Notes under the pieces: generated by a model
The model's database searches: none
What the model was told of the DNA's origin: nothing
The model's input: the letters and a program-made list of their open reading frames with translations, nothing else
From: an uncultured Dehalococcoidia bacterium
GTDB lineage: Bacteria; Chloroflexota; Dehalococcoidia; Bin125
Direction: 5' to 3'
Assembly: GCA_958295515.1 (NCBI GenBank)
Contig: CATQGW010000001.1
Coordinates: 248,001 to 312,000 of the forward strand
Length of the DNA: 64,000 bases
Shown: positions 40,707 to 49,761 of the stretch, in pieces
How positions within the stretch are numbered: the stretch's first letter is position 1
Layout: each line of letters opens with the position of its first letter
Program-made: the position numbers and the translations under genes

Positions 40707-41552
40707 ATGGACGAGCAGGCGTCACGCCCGCTGACCAGCGCCGAGCGCGAGCTGCAGGAAGTGCTCGAGATGGCGCGCGCGCTGGGCATTGAGCGCGATG
40801 AGCACGAAACGCCGGTCGATCCCGACGCGACGGTCGTGCAGGCCGTCGCCGAACTCGGCTTGGACCAGCCCGTGGTGGTCGAAGAGCCGACGGTCGCCGC
40901 CTTTCTGACCGAGGATCAGGGCGAGCAGGAAGCCGTCGCGGCGCCCAGCGCCGAATCGGTGCAGAGCGACAACGCCGCCTGGTTCGCGGTCAACACCTAC
41001 ACCGGCCACGAGCGCAAGGTGCGCGAATCGCTCGACCTGCGCATCCGCAACATGGATGTCGCGCACGAGTTCATCGCCCTCAACCCCGAGGAGGAGCGCG
41101 ACGACTCCAAAAACTACGTGCTCGTGCCCACCCAGCAGGAGGTCGAAATCCGCGGCGGCAAGCGCCGCGAGGTCGAGCGCATGCTGCTGCCCGGCTACGT
41201 GCTGGTGCAAATCCGGCTCGATCCCGACACACGCCAGGTCGGCAACAACAGCTGGTATGTGGTCACCGGCACCGCCGGCGTCACCGGCTTTGTCGGCGGC
41301 GAGGATCAGGCCAGCCCGCTGCCGCCCGAAGAGGTCGCCTCGATCATCGGCCAGACCCAGGTCGAAGAGCCGCGCGTGCGCGTCGGTTTCGCGATCGACG
41401 ACAGCGTCCGCGTCACCGACGGTCCCTTCCAGGACTTCATCGCGCAGGTGGACCAGATCAACATCGAAAAGGGCAAAGTGCGGGTGCTGATCTCGATGTT
41501 CGGCCGCGAAACCCCGGTGGAACTCGACTTCGATCAGGTCGAAAAGCAGTAA
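40707..41552 (+). CDS. nusG: Transcription termination/antitermination factor NusG
   Basis: A 281-residue NusG with an acidic N-terminal extension of about 85 residues, the NGN domain (AAWFAVNTYTGHERKVRESL, then MLLPGYVLVQIRLD and WYVVTGTAGVTGFVG) and a C-terminal KOW domain (DDSVRVTDGPFQDFIAQVDQINIEKGKVRVLISMFGRETPVELDF). It links RNA polymerase to Rho or the ribosome. The extension is enriched in Glu and Val and has no recognisable domain. The start ATG follows an ACGGAAG-type site. Confidence 0.95.
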   Translation: MDEQASRPLTSAERELQEVLEMARALGIERDEHETPVDPDATVVQAVAELGLDQPVVVEEPTVAAFLTEDQGEQEAVAAPSAESVQSDNAAWFAVNTYTGHERKVRESLDLRIRNMDVAHEFIALNPEEERDDSKNYVLVPTQQEVEIRGGKRREVERMLLPGYVLVQIRLDPDTRQVGNNSWYVVTGTAGVTGFVGGEDQASPLPPEEVASIIGQTQVEEPRVRVGFAIDDSVRVTDGPFQDFIAQVDQINIEKGKVRVLISMFGRETPVELDFDQVEKQ

Positions 41553-41621
41553 GCCCCACAGAAAGCCCGTCATGTTGCCCGGCAATCAGCCCGGCAAGAT
41601 CCCCGGAAAGGAAGCGGCAGA

Positions 41622-42047
41622 ATGGCCAAGCGCGTACGAGCGGTTCTGACGTTGCAGCTGGAGGGCGGCAAAGCCAGCCCGGCCCCGCCGGTCGGGCCCG
41701 CCCTCGGTCAGCACGGCGTCAGCATCATGGACTTCGTCAAGAGCTACAACGAGCGCACGGCCAACAAGGCCGGCGAGATCGCCCCCGCCCAGATCACGAT
41801 CTTCGAGGACCGCTCGTTCAGCTTCGAGCTGAAAACCGCGCCCGCCTCGGACCTGATCCGCCGCGCGGCCGGCCTCAGCAAGGGCTCGGCAGAGCCGCGG
41901 CGCGAGCTGGCCGGCTCGATCACCCCCGCCCAGGTGCGCGAGATCGCGCAAACCAAAATGCCCGACCTCAACGCCAACGACATCGAAGCGGCGATGCTGA
42001 TGATCGCCGGCACCGCCCGCAGCATGGGCGTGGAAGTGAAGGACTGA
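41622..42047 (+). CDS. rplK: 50S ribosomal protein L11
   Basis: A 141-residue L11, part of the GTPase-associated centre. It contains [30 protein letters not shown], the proline-rich N-terminal signature, and the C-terminal 23S rRNA-binding part [37 protein letters not shown]. One base separates it from rplA. Confidence 0.98.
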   Translation: MAKRVRAVLTLQLEGGKASPAPPVGPALGQHGVSIMDFVKSYNERTANKAGEIAPAQITIFEDRSFSFELKTAPASDLIRRAAGLSKGSAEPRRELAGSITPAQVREIAQTKMPDLNANDIEAAMLMIAGTARSMGVEVKD

Positions 42048-42048
42048 G

Positions 42049-42765
42049 ATGCCCAAACGCGGCAAGCGCTACCGCGCGCTCGAAGAAGCCTACGACCGCA
42101 GCGCTCACTATCCGCCGACCGAGGCGGTCGCGCTGGTCAAGAAGCTGGCGACCGCCAAGTTCGACGAGAGCATCGAGCTGCACATTCGCACCGGGCTCGA
42201 TGTGCGGCACGCCGATCAGCAGCTGCGCGGCGCTGCGCGGCTGCCTCACGGCCTGGGCAAGGATGTGCGCGTCGCCGTCTTCGCCGAGGGCGAAGCGGCG
42301 CGCAGCGCCGAAGAGGCCGGCGCGGAGGTCGTCGGCGGCGACGACCTGATTGGCCGCGTCCAGAACGACGGCTTCACCGATTTCGATGTGGCCATCGCGC
42401 AGCGCGAGCTGATGGGCAAGGTCGGTCGGCTGGGGCGCATCCTCGGCCCCCGCGGACTGATGCCCAACCCGCGCTCCGGCACCGTCGTGGATGGCGCGGA
42501 CGTTGGCCGGGCAGTCGGCGAGGCCAAGGCCGGCCGCGTCGAATTCCGCACCGACCGCGAAGCCTCGGTCCACGCCCCGATCGGCAAGGCCAGCTTCGAC
42601 GATGAACTGCTGCTCGACAATCTCGCCACGCTCGTCAGCGAGATCGTCAAAGCCAAGCCGTCCGGCTCCAAGGGCGCTTACATCCGCAGCCTCAACCTGG
42701 CTCCCTCAATGGGACCTGGCGTGAAGCTCGAACAGCAGAGTACGCTGGAACTCAACGTCGATTAG
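42049..42765 (+). CDS. rplA: 50S ribosomal protein L1
   Basis: A 238-residue L1, binding the L1 stalk of 23S rRNA. It has GKRYRALEEAYDRS, LGRILGPRGLMPNPRSGTV and FRTDREASVHAPIGKASF, all standard. L1 often represses its own operon by binding the mRNA; no copy of that site was searched for here. Confidence 0.98.
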   Translation: MPKRGKRYRALEEAYDRSAHYPPTEAVALVKKLATAKFDESIELHIRTGLDVRHADQQLRGAARLPHGLGKDVRVAVFAEGEAARSAEEAGAEVVGGDDLIGRVQNDGFTDFDVAIAQRELMGKVGRLGRILGPRGLMPNPRSGTVVDGADVGRAVGEAKAGRVEFRTDREASVHAPIGKASFDDELLLDNLATLVSEIVKAKPSGSKGAYIRSLNLAPSMGPGVKLEQQSTLELNVD

Positions 42766-42906
42766 CCGCCCGAGACCGCCGCAGGCGCGAGAGCGCCTTA
42801 ATCGTCGGCGCAGGCAGGCCCCCGTCCGACGCCCACGCCCCTCGCGGGCGCAGAGCGCGGCGCGGTCCGCATTGCTCGGGCGCGCACAGAGGACGGGATA
42901 CAACCG
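42766..42906 (+). ncRNA. Ribosomal protein L10 leader-like structured 5' UTR
   Basis: A 141-base gap between rplA and rplJ. GC-rich pairing blocks (accgccgcaggcgc, gagcgccttaatcg, ccctcgcgggcgcagag) fit the region where L10(L12)4 binds its own mRNA leader in many bacteria. The call rests on position and pairing potential only. Confidence 0.5.
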
Positions 42907-43446
42907 ATGGCGACCGAACGCAAAGTCGAACAGGTGGCGCTGCTCGAAGAGCGGCTGCGCCGCGCCACCGTCGCAATCGGCCTCGACTATCGCGGCCTCA
43001 GCGTCGGCGAAATGCAGAATCTGCGCCGCGTGATCCGCAACGAAGCGCCCGAGACCGAACTGCGGGTGATCAAAAACTCGCTCCTCCGCCGCGCCGCCGA
43101 CAACGCCGGCCTGCCCGACGCCGCCCAGGTCGCCCAGGAGGCGACCGCGCTGCTGCTCGGCTACGGCGACCTGACCGACGCGCCGCGCGCGCTGCGCGCC
43201 TACACCCGCGCCGGCGGGCGCGACATCCCGATCCACGGCGTGTTCTTCGAGGGCGCTTTCGCTGAAGGCGAAACCGTCGCCGAGCTGGCCGCAATCCCGC
43301 CCCGCCCGGAGCTGATGGCCAGAGTCGCCGGCGGCCTCAACAGCCCCATCGCCGGCGTCGCCGGCGTGCTCAGCGCCGTCTTCCGCGAGGTCGCCGCCAC
43401 TATCGAAGCCCGCGCCGAACAACTCGAACAGGCCGAGCCCGCCTGA
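42907..43446 (+). CDS. rplJ: 50S ribosomal protein L10
   Basis: A 179-residue L10, the stalk base that carries L7/L12 dimers. N-terminal VALLEERLRRATVAIGLDYRGLSVGEMQNLRR, the rRNA-binding NSLLRRAADNAG, and a C-terminal helix ending in RAEQLEQAEPA fit the family. It is preceded by the L10 leader-like region and followed at 40 bases by rplL. Confidence 0.96.
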   Translation: MATERKVEQVALLEERLRRATVAIGLDYRGLSVGEMQNLRRVIRNEAPETELRVIKNSLLRRAADNAGLPDAAQVAQEATALLLGYGDLTDAPRALRAYTRAGGRDIPIHGVFFEGAFAEGETVAELAAIPPRPELMARVAGGLNSPIAGVAGVLSAVFREVAATIEARAEQLEQAEPA

Positions 43447-43485
43447 CTCGCAGCACCGAGAGACCCAAGCCGAAGGAGGCCCCAC

Positions 43486-43863
43486 ATGTCCAAGGTCGAT
43501 GAAGCGTTTGAGCTGATCAGCGCGATGACCATCCTCGAAGCCCGCGATCTGGTCAAAAAGATCGAGGACGAGTTCGGCGTCACCGCCGCCGCGCCGGTCG
43601 CCGTTGCCGCCGTCGCCGCGGACGGCGGCGGCGCGCCCGCCGAGGAAGAGCAGACCGAGTTCAACGTCGTCCTCAAGGACTTCGGCGCGAACAAGATCAA
43701 CGTGATCAAAGCGGTCCGCGCCGTCACCGACCTCGGCCTCAAAGAGGCCAAGGACTTCGTCGAGAGCGCCCCGCAAACCGTCCGCGAGGGCCTCAACAAA
43801 GACGACGCCGACGCGCTGAAGGCCTCGCTCGAAGAAGCCGGCGCCACCGTCGAACTCGCCTGA
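43486..43863 (+). CDS. rplL: 50S ribosomal protein L7/L12
   Basis: A 125-residue acidic protein. The N-terminal dimerisation part ends at [18 protein letters not shown]; an Ala/Gly-rich hinge leads to the factor-binding domain [39 protein letters not shown] clear AAGGAGG site precedes the ATG. Present in multiple copies on the ribosome and tethered by L10. Confidence 0.98.
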   Translation: MSKVDEAFELISAMTILEARDLVKKIEDEFGVTAAAPVAVAAVAADGGGAPAEEEQTEFNVVLKDFGANKINVIKAVRAVTDLGLKEAKDFVESAPQTVREGLNKDDADALKASLEEAGATVELA

Positions 43864-43878
43864 CCTGCCGCTGCCCCT

Positions 43879-43914
43879 CGCAACCAGCAGCCGCCGCAGG
43901 CGGTGGGGGTTGCG
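43879..43914 (+). terminator. Hairpin after rplL, possible terminator
   Basis: Arms CGCAACC and GGTTGCG surround an inner stem CCGCC/GGCGG with loop gca. It lies 16 bases after the rplL stop and lacks a T-run. Confidence 0.5.
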
Positions 43915-43991
43915 CCGGTCGCGCGCGCCGCAAACCAGTTCTCGGCTATCGTTGCCAAAGTACCGCGGGCGCGGGACCTTAGGGGAGAAGC

Positions 43992-44522
43992 ATGGCAGCC
44001 CAAGCCGATTCCGCGTCGCCGGCCGGCGGCGCGGAGCTCAGCTGGTTCTGGCGCATCGCGCTGGTCGGCGGATTGACCCTTGCCGTCGTACTCATCTGGT
44101 CCCTGCGCGAACCCGCAGCGCCGCCCTCGCTGGAAGCAGTAGCAGCCGCTCCCGCGGTGCTCGAAACACGCGCGGCAGCGGCAGCGCCCACAATCGCGGA
44201 ACCGCCGCGGATTGCGGCGGTTCCACAAGCCGCCGCCCCGGCGGCTGAAGCGGCGCTTGAGCAGGCCGCTCCCGTCGAGTGGCCGGAACAGAGCGGGATC
44301 ATCCCCGGCCGCCCCGACCCCGCCGCGCCCCCGCGCCCGGCGGACTTCGAGCGCTACATCGTGCAACGCGGCGAAACCCTCGTGCTGATCGCCGCCCTGC
44401 GCGGCGTCACGCTGGACGACCTGCTGCGCTTCAACCCCGAACTCGGCGACGGCTCGATACTGAACGCCGGCGCGGCGATCTGGATTCCAATCTGGGAGGC
44501 GGTCGATGATGACGCACCGTAG
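43992..44522 (+). CDS. Membrane-anchored LysM-domain protein
   Basis: A 176-residue protein. One N-terminal membrane helix (FWRIALVGGLTLAVVLIW) is followed by a long Ala/Pro linker and a single C-terminal LysM: FERYIVQRGETLVLIAALRGVTLDDLLRFNPELGDGSILNAGAAIWIP. LysM binds glycan chains of peptidoglycan, so this may tether the membrane to the wall. It overlaps the next gene by 17 bases, and the two are likely co-expressed. Function unknown. Confidence 0.82.
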   Translation: MAAQADSASPAGGAELSWFWRIALVGGLTLAVVLIWSLREPAAPPSLEAVAAAPAVLETRAAAAAPTIAEPPRIAAVPQAAAPAAEAALEQAAPVEWPEQSGIIPGRPDPAAPPRPADFERYIVQRGETLVLIAALRGVTLDDLLRFNPELGDGSILNAGAAIWIPIWEAVDDDAP

Positions 44523-45123
44523 CGAGCTGCGCGGCTCCCAGGCTCCCGACGAGCGCCGCGCCCGGCAGGGCGTGATGCGCGCGATCGTCATCTGGACCCC
44601 CGTCTTCGGCGCCTGCACCGGCTTGGCCCTGCTGCTGCTCTTTCAAGCCATCGACGGCGAAAGCGGCGCCTGGTTCGGCTTCTCCCTGCTCGCGCTGATC
44701 GGCATCCTCTCCGGCTACTCCGCGCTCAGCGCCTGGCGCGACCAGTTCAGCGCGGCCATGGAATCCTCCGGCCAGATCGTGCGCAAGTGGCGCAAGTCCG
44801 ATTTCCTCCTCTTCTTCCGCGCCCACTACGTGCTGGTCGACACAATCGGCCAGAAGCGCGTCTTCCGCGTGCGCCCCGACATCTACCAGGAGATGCCCGA
44901 GCCGGGCGGCTGGGTCTGGCTCGAGCACTACCCGCACACCAACGCGCTGGTCGCCTGGCGTCCGCTCGGCGAAGAGGAGCGCCCCCAGGAGGCCAGGGAG
45001 CGCGAGTCCGAGGCCGAAGCGCGTTCCCTGCGCCGAAGCCTCGAACGCATGGAAGACTCCAGCCCCGAGCCCGTCGAGCCCGTCGACCTCCCCCAGTTCG
45101 ACCGCCGCAGCGAGGATCGATGA
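44506..45123 (+). CDS. Small membrane protein, unknown function
   Basis: A 205-residue protein. Two adjacent membrane segments (IVIWTPVFGACTGLALLLLF and WFGFSLLALIGILSGYSAL) are followed by a cytoplasmic-looking domain with FLLFFRAHYVLVDTIGQKRVFRVRPDIYQEM and a charged C-terminus (EARERESEAEARSLRRSLERM). No domain is recognised. It overlaps the LysM gene upstream and radC downstream (ATGA), so it is part of a three-gene operon. Confidence 0.7.
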   Translation: MMTHRSELRGSQAPDERRARQGVMRAIVIWTPVFGACTGLALLLLFQAIDGESGAWFGFSLLALIGILSGYSALSAWRDQFSAAMESSGQIVRKWRKSDFLLFFRAHYVLVDTIGQKRVFRVRPDIYQEMPEPGGWVWLEHYPHTNALVAWRPLGEEERPQEARERESEAEARSLRRSLERMEDSSPEPVEPVDLPQFDRRSEDR

Positions 45124-45875
45124 CCGCCGACGAATACGCACCCCCCGACGGCGAGGGCGGCGCGCCCAAGCGCGTACAGGAATTGCCCGCCGACCAGCGC
45201 CCACGCGAGCGGCTGCTCGCGCACGGCCCCGCTGCGCTGCAGGACGATGAACTGCTGCAAATCCTGATCGGCTCCGGTGTGCAGGGACGCGACGTGGTCG
45301 AGATGTCCCAATCGCTGCTGGACGGCTACGGGTTGTCGGGACTGCTGCGCACCCAAGCGGAAGCGCTGCTGGAAGAGCGCGGCCTCGGTCCCGCCACCGT
45401 CACCCGCATTTTGGCCGCCGTCCAGCTCGGCTGGCGCGCCGCCCGCGAGGAGCGCGAAAAGGGCGGACCGATCCGCGGCGCTGAGGATGTCTGGATCCGC
45501 TACGGCTACGAACTCGCCAATCTGCCTCACGAAGAGGTGCGTGTGCTGGTGCTCAATCGCCAGAACAGCGTGATGGCCGACCCCACCGTCTACAAAGGCA
45601 CGGTCCATGGCGCCAACGTACGCATCGCCGAGTTGCTGCGCTGTGTCATCGTCGAGCAAGGCGTGGCGATGATCATGGTCCACAACCACCCCTCCGGCGA
45701 CCCCACGCCTTCGCGCGCCGACCGTGAGACGACCAAGGCGCTGGCTGAGGCTGCCGATCTGATGGATATCGATTTCCTCGATCACATCATCATTGGCGGC
45801 GGAGTCGAACGCTTTCGCTCACTTAAAGCTGCCGGCGTGATCGAAGAATCACACGCCGAATACCGCGCCGACTGA
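45120..45875 (+). CDS. radC: RadC-family JAB1/MPN metalloprotein
   Basis: A 251-residue RadC-like protein. The N-terminal helix-hairpin region (RPRERLLAHGPAALQDDELLQILIGSG, then ERGLGPATVTRILAAVQLG) precedes a JAMM domain with HNHPSGDPTPSRAD, in which the His/His/Asp metal ligands are intact. RadC proteins were once thought to be DNA repair factors; their biochemical role is unsettled. The start is ATG 45120, overlapping the previous stop by four bases; the track's longer ORF is an extension into the previous gene. Confidence 0.93.
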   Translation: MTADEYAPPDGEGGAPKRVQELPADQRPRERLLAHGPAALQDDELLQILIGSGVQGRDVVEMSQSLLDGYGLSGLLRTQAEALLEERGLGPATVTRILAAVQLGWRAAREEREKGGPIRGAEDVWIRYGYELANLPHEEVRVLVLNRQNSVMADPTVYKGTVHGANVRIAELLRCVIVEQGVAMIMVHNHPSGDPTPSRADRETTKALAEAADLMDIDFLDHIIIGGGVERFRSLKAAGVIEESHAEYRAD

Positions 45876-45947
45876 TCGCCGACGGCTAAACCCCCGCGCG
45901 GAGTTGCGCCGGTTGATCGCCAGTTCGCCGCTCAACCGGTGGGAGGG

Positions 45948-45976
45948 TTGAAACCTGGTCCGAAATTGCTTAGCTT
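45948..45976 (+). promoter_or_regulatory. Sigma-70-type promoter for binding protein 1
   Basis: TTGAAA, a 17-base spacer and TAGCTT, 47 bases before the ATG at 46024. The spacing is ideal. Confidence 0.65.
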
Positions 45977-46023
45977 GCCGCGAATAAGTCGCGCAGGCGA
46001 CGCGAGTGGCGCAGGAGCCCCCC

Positions 46024-47808
46024 ATGAGCGAGCGGAACTACTGGCAGCGGATGCGGTCGAATCGGATGAGCCGGCGCAGCCTGCTGCGCGCCAGCGCCCG
46101 CGCCGGCGTCGGCGCGGCCGGTCTGGCGCTGGTCGGCTGCGGCGACGACGATGACGACGACCAGCCCGCCGCCGCCCAGGCCGAACCGGAGCAGCAGGCC
46201 GACCAGCAGGCGCAGGCCGTGCAGCAGCAGGAAGAACAGCAGGCCGCCGCCGAAGCGCAGGCGCAGCAGGCGGCAGGCGGCTCGAAATACGGCGGCTTCG
46301 TCGCGGTCGCCGGCGACGACGGCGGACTCTTCGACCCCGCAGTGACCATCCACGGCGGCACCGACGCCTCGATTTTCCAGGTCTACGACTTCGTCAACTA
46401 CCTCGACGAGGGCAACGTGCTGACCGACGCGATGGCCGAGCTGCCGGAGGTGATCGACGAACTCAACTTCGTCTACAACATCAAGCCCGATGTCTTCTGG
46501 CAGGACAAGCCGCCGCTGAACGGGCGGCAGTTCACCGCCGAGGACGCGGCCTTCGGCTACACCCGCTTCGGGCAGGACAACCCCGAGTTCGTCTACCAGG
46601 ACCGCTACGCGCGGGTGAGGCGCTTCGAGGCGGTCGACGAGCTGACGATGCACGTCGAGGCCTCGGAGCCGTTCTCGCCGTTGCTGACCGCGATGGCCGA
46701 GTCGGGCGCGCTGATGGTCTCGCGCGATGTCGTCGACCAGTTCGGCGACGCGGAGGTCTCCAGCAACCACGAATTGGCGATCGGCACCGGCTCGATGATG
46801 CTCGAATCGCGCGAGCCGGACGTGCAGACCACGCTGGTGCGCAACCCCAACTACTACCGCGACGGGCTGCCCTACTTCGACGGCTACAACATCTACTGGC
46901 TTCCCGACAACGCCCTTCGCGTCGCCCAGTACGTCGCCGGCGAACTCGATTTCGTCTGGCTCCAGTGGTACGGCGAGCTGCAGGAGATCGAGACGGTGAT
47001 CGCCGAGGCCGGGCCGGACTCGGTCGTCGCGGTGCCCAACCCGGTCGCCTTCGGGCTGGCCACGCACATCCACTGCAAGAAGGAGCCCTACACCGACGCC
47101 CGCGTGCGCACCGCCCTGCACCTGGCGACAAACCGTCCGGCGCTGAACGCGATCACGCTCGGCGCGGGCGTGATCGGCGGGCCGATCGCGGAGACGATCG
47201 CGCCCTACGGCTGGGGGCTGTCCACGCTCGAACAGCTGCCCGGCTACCGCTCCGGCGACGCGCGCGAAGAGGACCTCGGCGAAGGCCGCAAGCTGCTCGA
47301 CGCCAGCGGCTACGACCCCGGCAACGTGCCGCCGATGGAAATCTGGGGCGATTTCGCCTCCGATTTCGGCCAGCTGCTCCAGCAGAACTTCTCGGAGATC
47401 GACTTCAAGGTCGACATCCGCGAGCTGAACACCGCCGACTCGCTGGCGGCGCGGCAGAACCACGAGTTCTCGATGATCACGCTCGGCCAGCAGGCCGCCG
47501 CCGATCCGGACCTGCTCTACAACGACCTGCACACCACCGGCGGCCAGAACTACGGCGAGTTCTCCGACCCCGCGCTGGATGCGCTGTTCGAGGAGGGGCG
47601 TTCGATCTACGGCGTCGAGGAGCGCAAGGCGCTCTACGACGAAGCGCAGGAACAGCTGCTCGAGGTGCACAACCCGCGGCTCTGGTGGCACTGGAGCCTG
47701 CCCACCGTCGGCCACCGCCCCTGGCTCAAGGGCTTCCGCCCCACGCCGGGCATCACCCACACCCACCAGGTGATGAACGCCTGCTGGTTCGAGGGCAAGC
47801 CGTCCTAG
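46024..47808 (+). CDS. Peptide-type ABC transporter substrate-binding lipoprotein 1
   Basis: An SBP_bac_5-type solute receptor of 594 residues, secreted by Tat and lipid-anchored. The N-terminus MSERNYWQRMRSNRMSRR carries the twin Arg; SLLRASARAGVGAAGLALVGC ends at the lipobox Cys, then GDDDDD and a Gln/Ala linker (about residues 55-85). The fold shows the family stretch PDVFWQDKPPLNGRQFTAEDAAFGYTR, VRNPNYYRDGLPYFDGY, PYTDARVRTALHLATNR and RSGDAREEDLGEGRKLLDASGY. The start is ATG 46024 with AGGAG seven bases before it. It is about half identical by eye to the next gene, so they are paralogues. Ligand unknown. Confidence 0.9.
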   Translation: MSERNYWQRMRSNRMSRRSLLRASARAGVGAAGLALVGCGDDDDDDQPAAAQAEPEQQADQQAQAVQQQEEQQAAAEAQAQQAAGGSKYGGFVAVAGDDGGLFDPAVTIHGGTDASIFQVYDFVNYLDEGNVLTDAMAELPEVIDELNFVYNIKPDVFWQDKPPLNGRQFTAEDAAFGYTRFGQDNPEFVYQDRYARVRRFEAVDELTMHVEASEPFSPLLTAMAESGALMVSRDVVDQFGDAEVSSNHELAIGTGSMMLESREPDVQTTLVRNPNYYRDGLPYFDGYNIYWLPDNALRVAQYVAGELDFVWLQWYGELQEIETVIAEAGPDSVVAVPNPVAFGLATHIHCKKEPYTDARVRTALHLATNRPALNAITLGAGVIGGPIAETIAPYGWGLSTLEQLPGYRSGDAREEDLGEGRKLLDASGYDPGNVPPMEIWGDFASDFGQLLQQNFSEIDFKVDIRELNTADSLAARQNHEFSMITLGQQAAADPDLLYNDLHTTGGQNYGEFSDPALDALFEEGRSIYGVEERKALYDEAQEQLLEVHNPRLWWHWSLPTVGHRPWLKGFRPTPGITHTHQVMNACWFEGKPS

Positions 47809-47829
47809 CGCGGCGGCGCGGATTGTCCG

Positions 47830-47859
47830 TTGTGGACGCCGCTGATAAAAGGCTAGACT
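47830..47859 (+). promoter_or_regulatory. Candidate promoter for binding protein 2 operon
   Basis: TTGTGG, an 18-base spacer and TAGACT, 47 bases before the ATG. The -10 is the recurrent TAGACT; the -35 is only partial. Confidence 0.5.
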
Positions 47860-47906
47860 TTCCGCTCCTCACGCACCGCCGTGAGGGGCCAAGGGGGGAA
47901 TGAACC

Positions 47907-49706
47907 ATGAGCGAGCGAAACTACTGGCAGCGGATGCGCTCGAATCAGCTGAGCAGGCGGAGTCTGCTGCGCGCCAGCGCGCGCGCCGGCGTCGGCGCGG
48001 CCGGTCTGGCGCTGGTCGGCTGCGGCGACGACGATGACGACAACCAGCAGACGGCCGCCCAGGCGGAGCCGGATCAGCAGGCCGAGCAACAGGCGCAGGT
48101 CGTGCAGCAGCAGGAAGCATCGCAGCAGGAGCAGCAGGCCGCGGTCGCGCAGGCGCAGTCGTCCGGCGGCCCCAAACGCGGCGGCAACGTGCGGATCGTG
48201 ATGTCCGACGGCGGCATCTTCGACCCGGCGATCGCGATCCACGGCGGCACCTACGCCGGCGTCCATCAGATCTACGACTGGCTCAACTACCTCGACGAAG
48301 GCTTCGTGATCACCGACGGCATGGCCGAACTGCCGGAGGTCGTCGACGAACTCAACTTCGTCTACACGATCAAGCCGAACGTCTTCTGGCACGACAAGCC
48401 GCCCCTGGACGGCCGCCAGTTCACCGCCGAAGACGCAGTCTTCGGCCTCGAGCGGTTCGGGTTCGACAATCCCGAGTTCGTCTTCAAGGACCGCTTCTCG
48501 CTGATCGACAAGTTTGAGGCGACCGACGAACTCACAATGCGCGTCCAGGCCAAAGAGGTGTTCTCGCCGATTCTCTCGGCGATCGCCGAAGACAACATGC
48601 TGATGGTCTCGCGCGATGCGGTGGATGCGTTCGGCGACGGGGCGATCTCCACAGACTTCGAAGCGCAGATTGGCACCGGCGCGATGATGGGCGCCTCGCG
48701 CGAGCCGGAGGTCGAACTGCGGCTTGAGCGCAACCCCAACTACTACAAGGAGGGGCAGCCCTACTTCGACGGCTACGTCGGCCTCGGACTGGTGGACGAC
48801 GCGATTCGAATCGCCGCGTTCGTCAATGGTCAGACCGACTTCCTCAACTACCAGTGGTTCGGCCGACCGGTCGACCTCGATTCGGCCCGCGCAGAACTCG
48901 GCGAAGACGCTGTGACCGGCGTGGCCAATCCGGTGACCTACGGGATGGCGACGCACATCCACTGCGAGGTGGAGCCGTACACCGACCCGCGCGTGCGCAC
49001 CGCAGTCCACCTCGCTACCGACCGCGAACAGCTGATTGCGCTTTCGCTCGGCGAGCTGGTGATCGGCGGCCCGATCGCCGTCGCGATCGCCCCCTACGGG
49101 CGCACCGAGGACGAGCTGCGGCAGCTGCCCGGCTACCGCTCGGGCGACCTGCGTCAGGAAGACCTCGCCGAATCGCGCAACATGCTCGATGCCGCCGGCG
49201 TGGACCTCGGCGGTTTCCCGCCGATGGACATCTGGGCGCCCGACGCCTCCGACTACGCCCAGGTGCTGCAACAGAACCTCCGCGAAGTGGGCATCGACAT
49301 CGGCATCAACGAGCTGACGACTGCCGACGCGCTGGCTGCCCGCCAGAACCGCGAGTTCTCGATGGTCATGCTTGGTCAGCAGGGCGCATCCGACCCCGAC
49401 CTGCTCTACAACGACCTGCACACCACCGGCGGCCAGAACTACGGCAACTTCTCCAATCCCGAATTCGATGCGCTGGTGGAAAAGGGCCGCTCCGTCTTCG
49501 ACGTGCAAGAGCGCGAGGCGATTTACAACGAGGCGCAGGACCGCCTGCTCAACGAGTGGAACCCGCGTCTGTATTGGTCCTGGAGCACGGTGATCGTCGC
49601 CTTCCGCTCCTACCTGAAGGGATTCCGCCCGACGCCGGGACCGACGGCGAGCAACGCGATCCTCTGGGGCATGTGGTTCGACGAGGTTCCGGATGGCGCG
49701 GCCTAG
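47907..49706 (+). CDS. Peptide-type ABC transporter substrate-binding lipoprotein 2
   Basis: A 599-residue SBP_bac_5 lipoprotein. The leader MSERNYWQRMRSNQLSRRS, then RASARAGVGAAGLALVGCGDDDDD, is nearly identical to that of protein 1, followed by a Gln/Glu-rich linker. Family landmarks are PNVFWHDKPPLDGRQFTAEDAVFGLERF, RNPNYYKEGQPYFDGY, YTDPRVRTAVHLATDREQL and SGDLRQEDLAESRNMLDAAG. It precedes permease pair 1 by about 55 bases and is its likely receptor. An AGGGGGG site precedes the ATG. Confidence 0.9.
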   Translation: MSERNYWQRMRSNQLSRRSLLRASARAGVGAAGLALVGCGDDDDDNQQTAAQAEPDQQAEQQAQVVQQQEASQQEQQAAVAQAQSSGGPKRGGNVRIVMSDGGIFDPAIAIHGGTYAGVHQIYDWLNYLDEGFVITDGMAELPEVVDELNFVYTIKPNVFWHDKPPLDGRQFTAEDAVFGLERFGFDNPEFVFKDRFSLIDKFEATDELTMRVQAKEVFSPILSAIAEDNMLMVSRDAVDAFGDGAISTDFEAQIGTGAMMGASREPEVELRLERNPNYYKEGQPYFDGYVGLGLVDDAIRIAAFVNGQTDFLNYQWFGRPVDLDSARAELGEDAVTGVANPVTYGMATHIHCEVEPYTDPRVRTAVHLATDREQLIALSLGELVIGGPIAVAIAPYGRTEDELRQLPGYRSGDLRQEDLAESRNMLDAAGVDLGGFPPMDIWAPDASDYAQVLQQNLREVGIDIGINELTTADALAARQNREFSMVMLGQQGASDPDLLYNDLHTTGGQNYGNFSNPEFDALVEKGRSVFDVQEREAIYNEAQDRLLNEWNPRLYWSWSTVIVAFRSYLKGFRPTPGPTASNAILWGMWFDEVPDGAA

Positions 49707-49761
49707 ACCGCGCCGTTCGAGCCGCCGCCCGAGCCGCTGACGACCGGAAGCGCCGAAGCCG

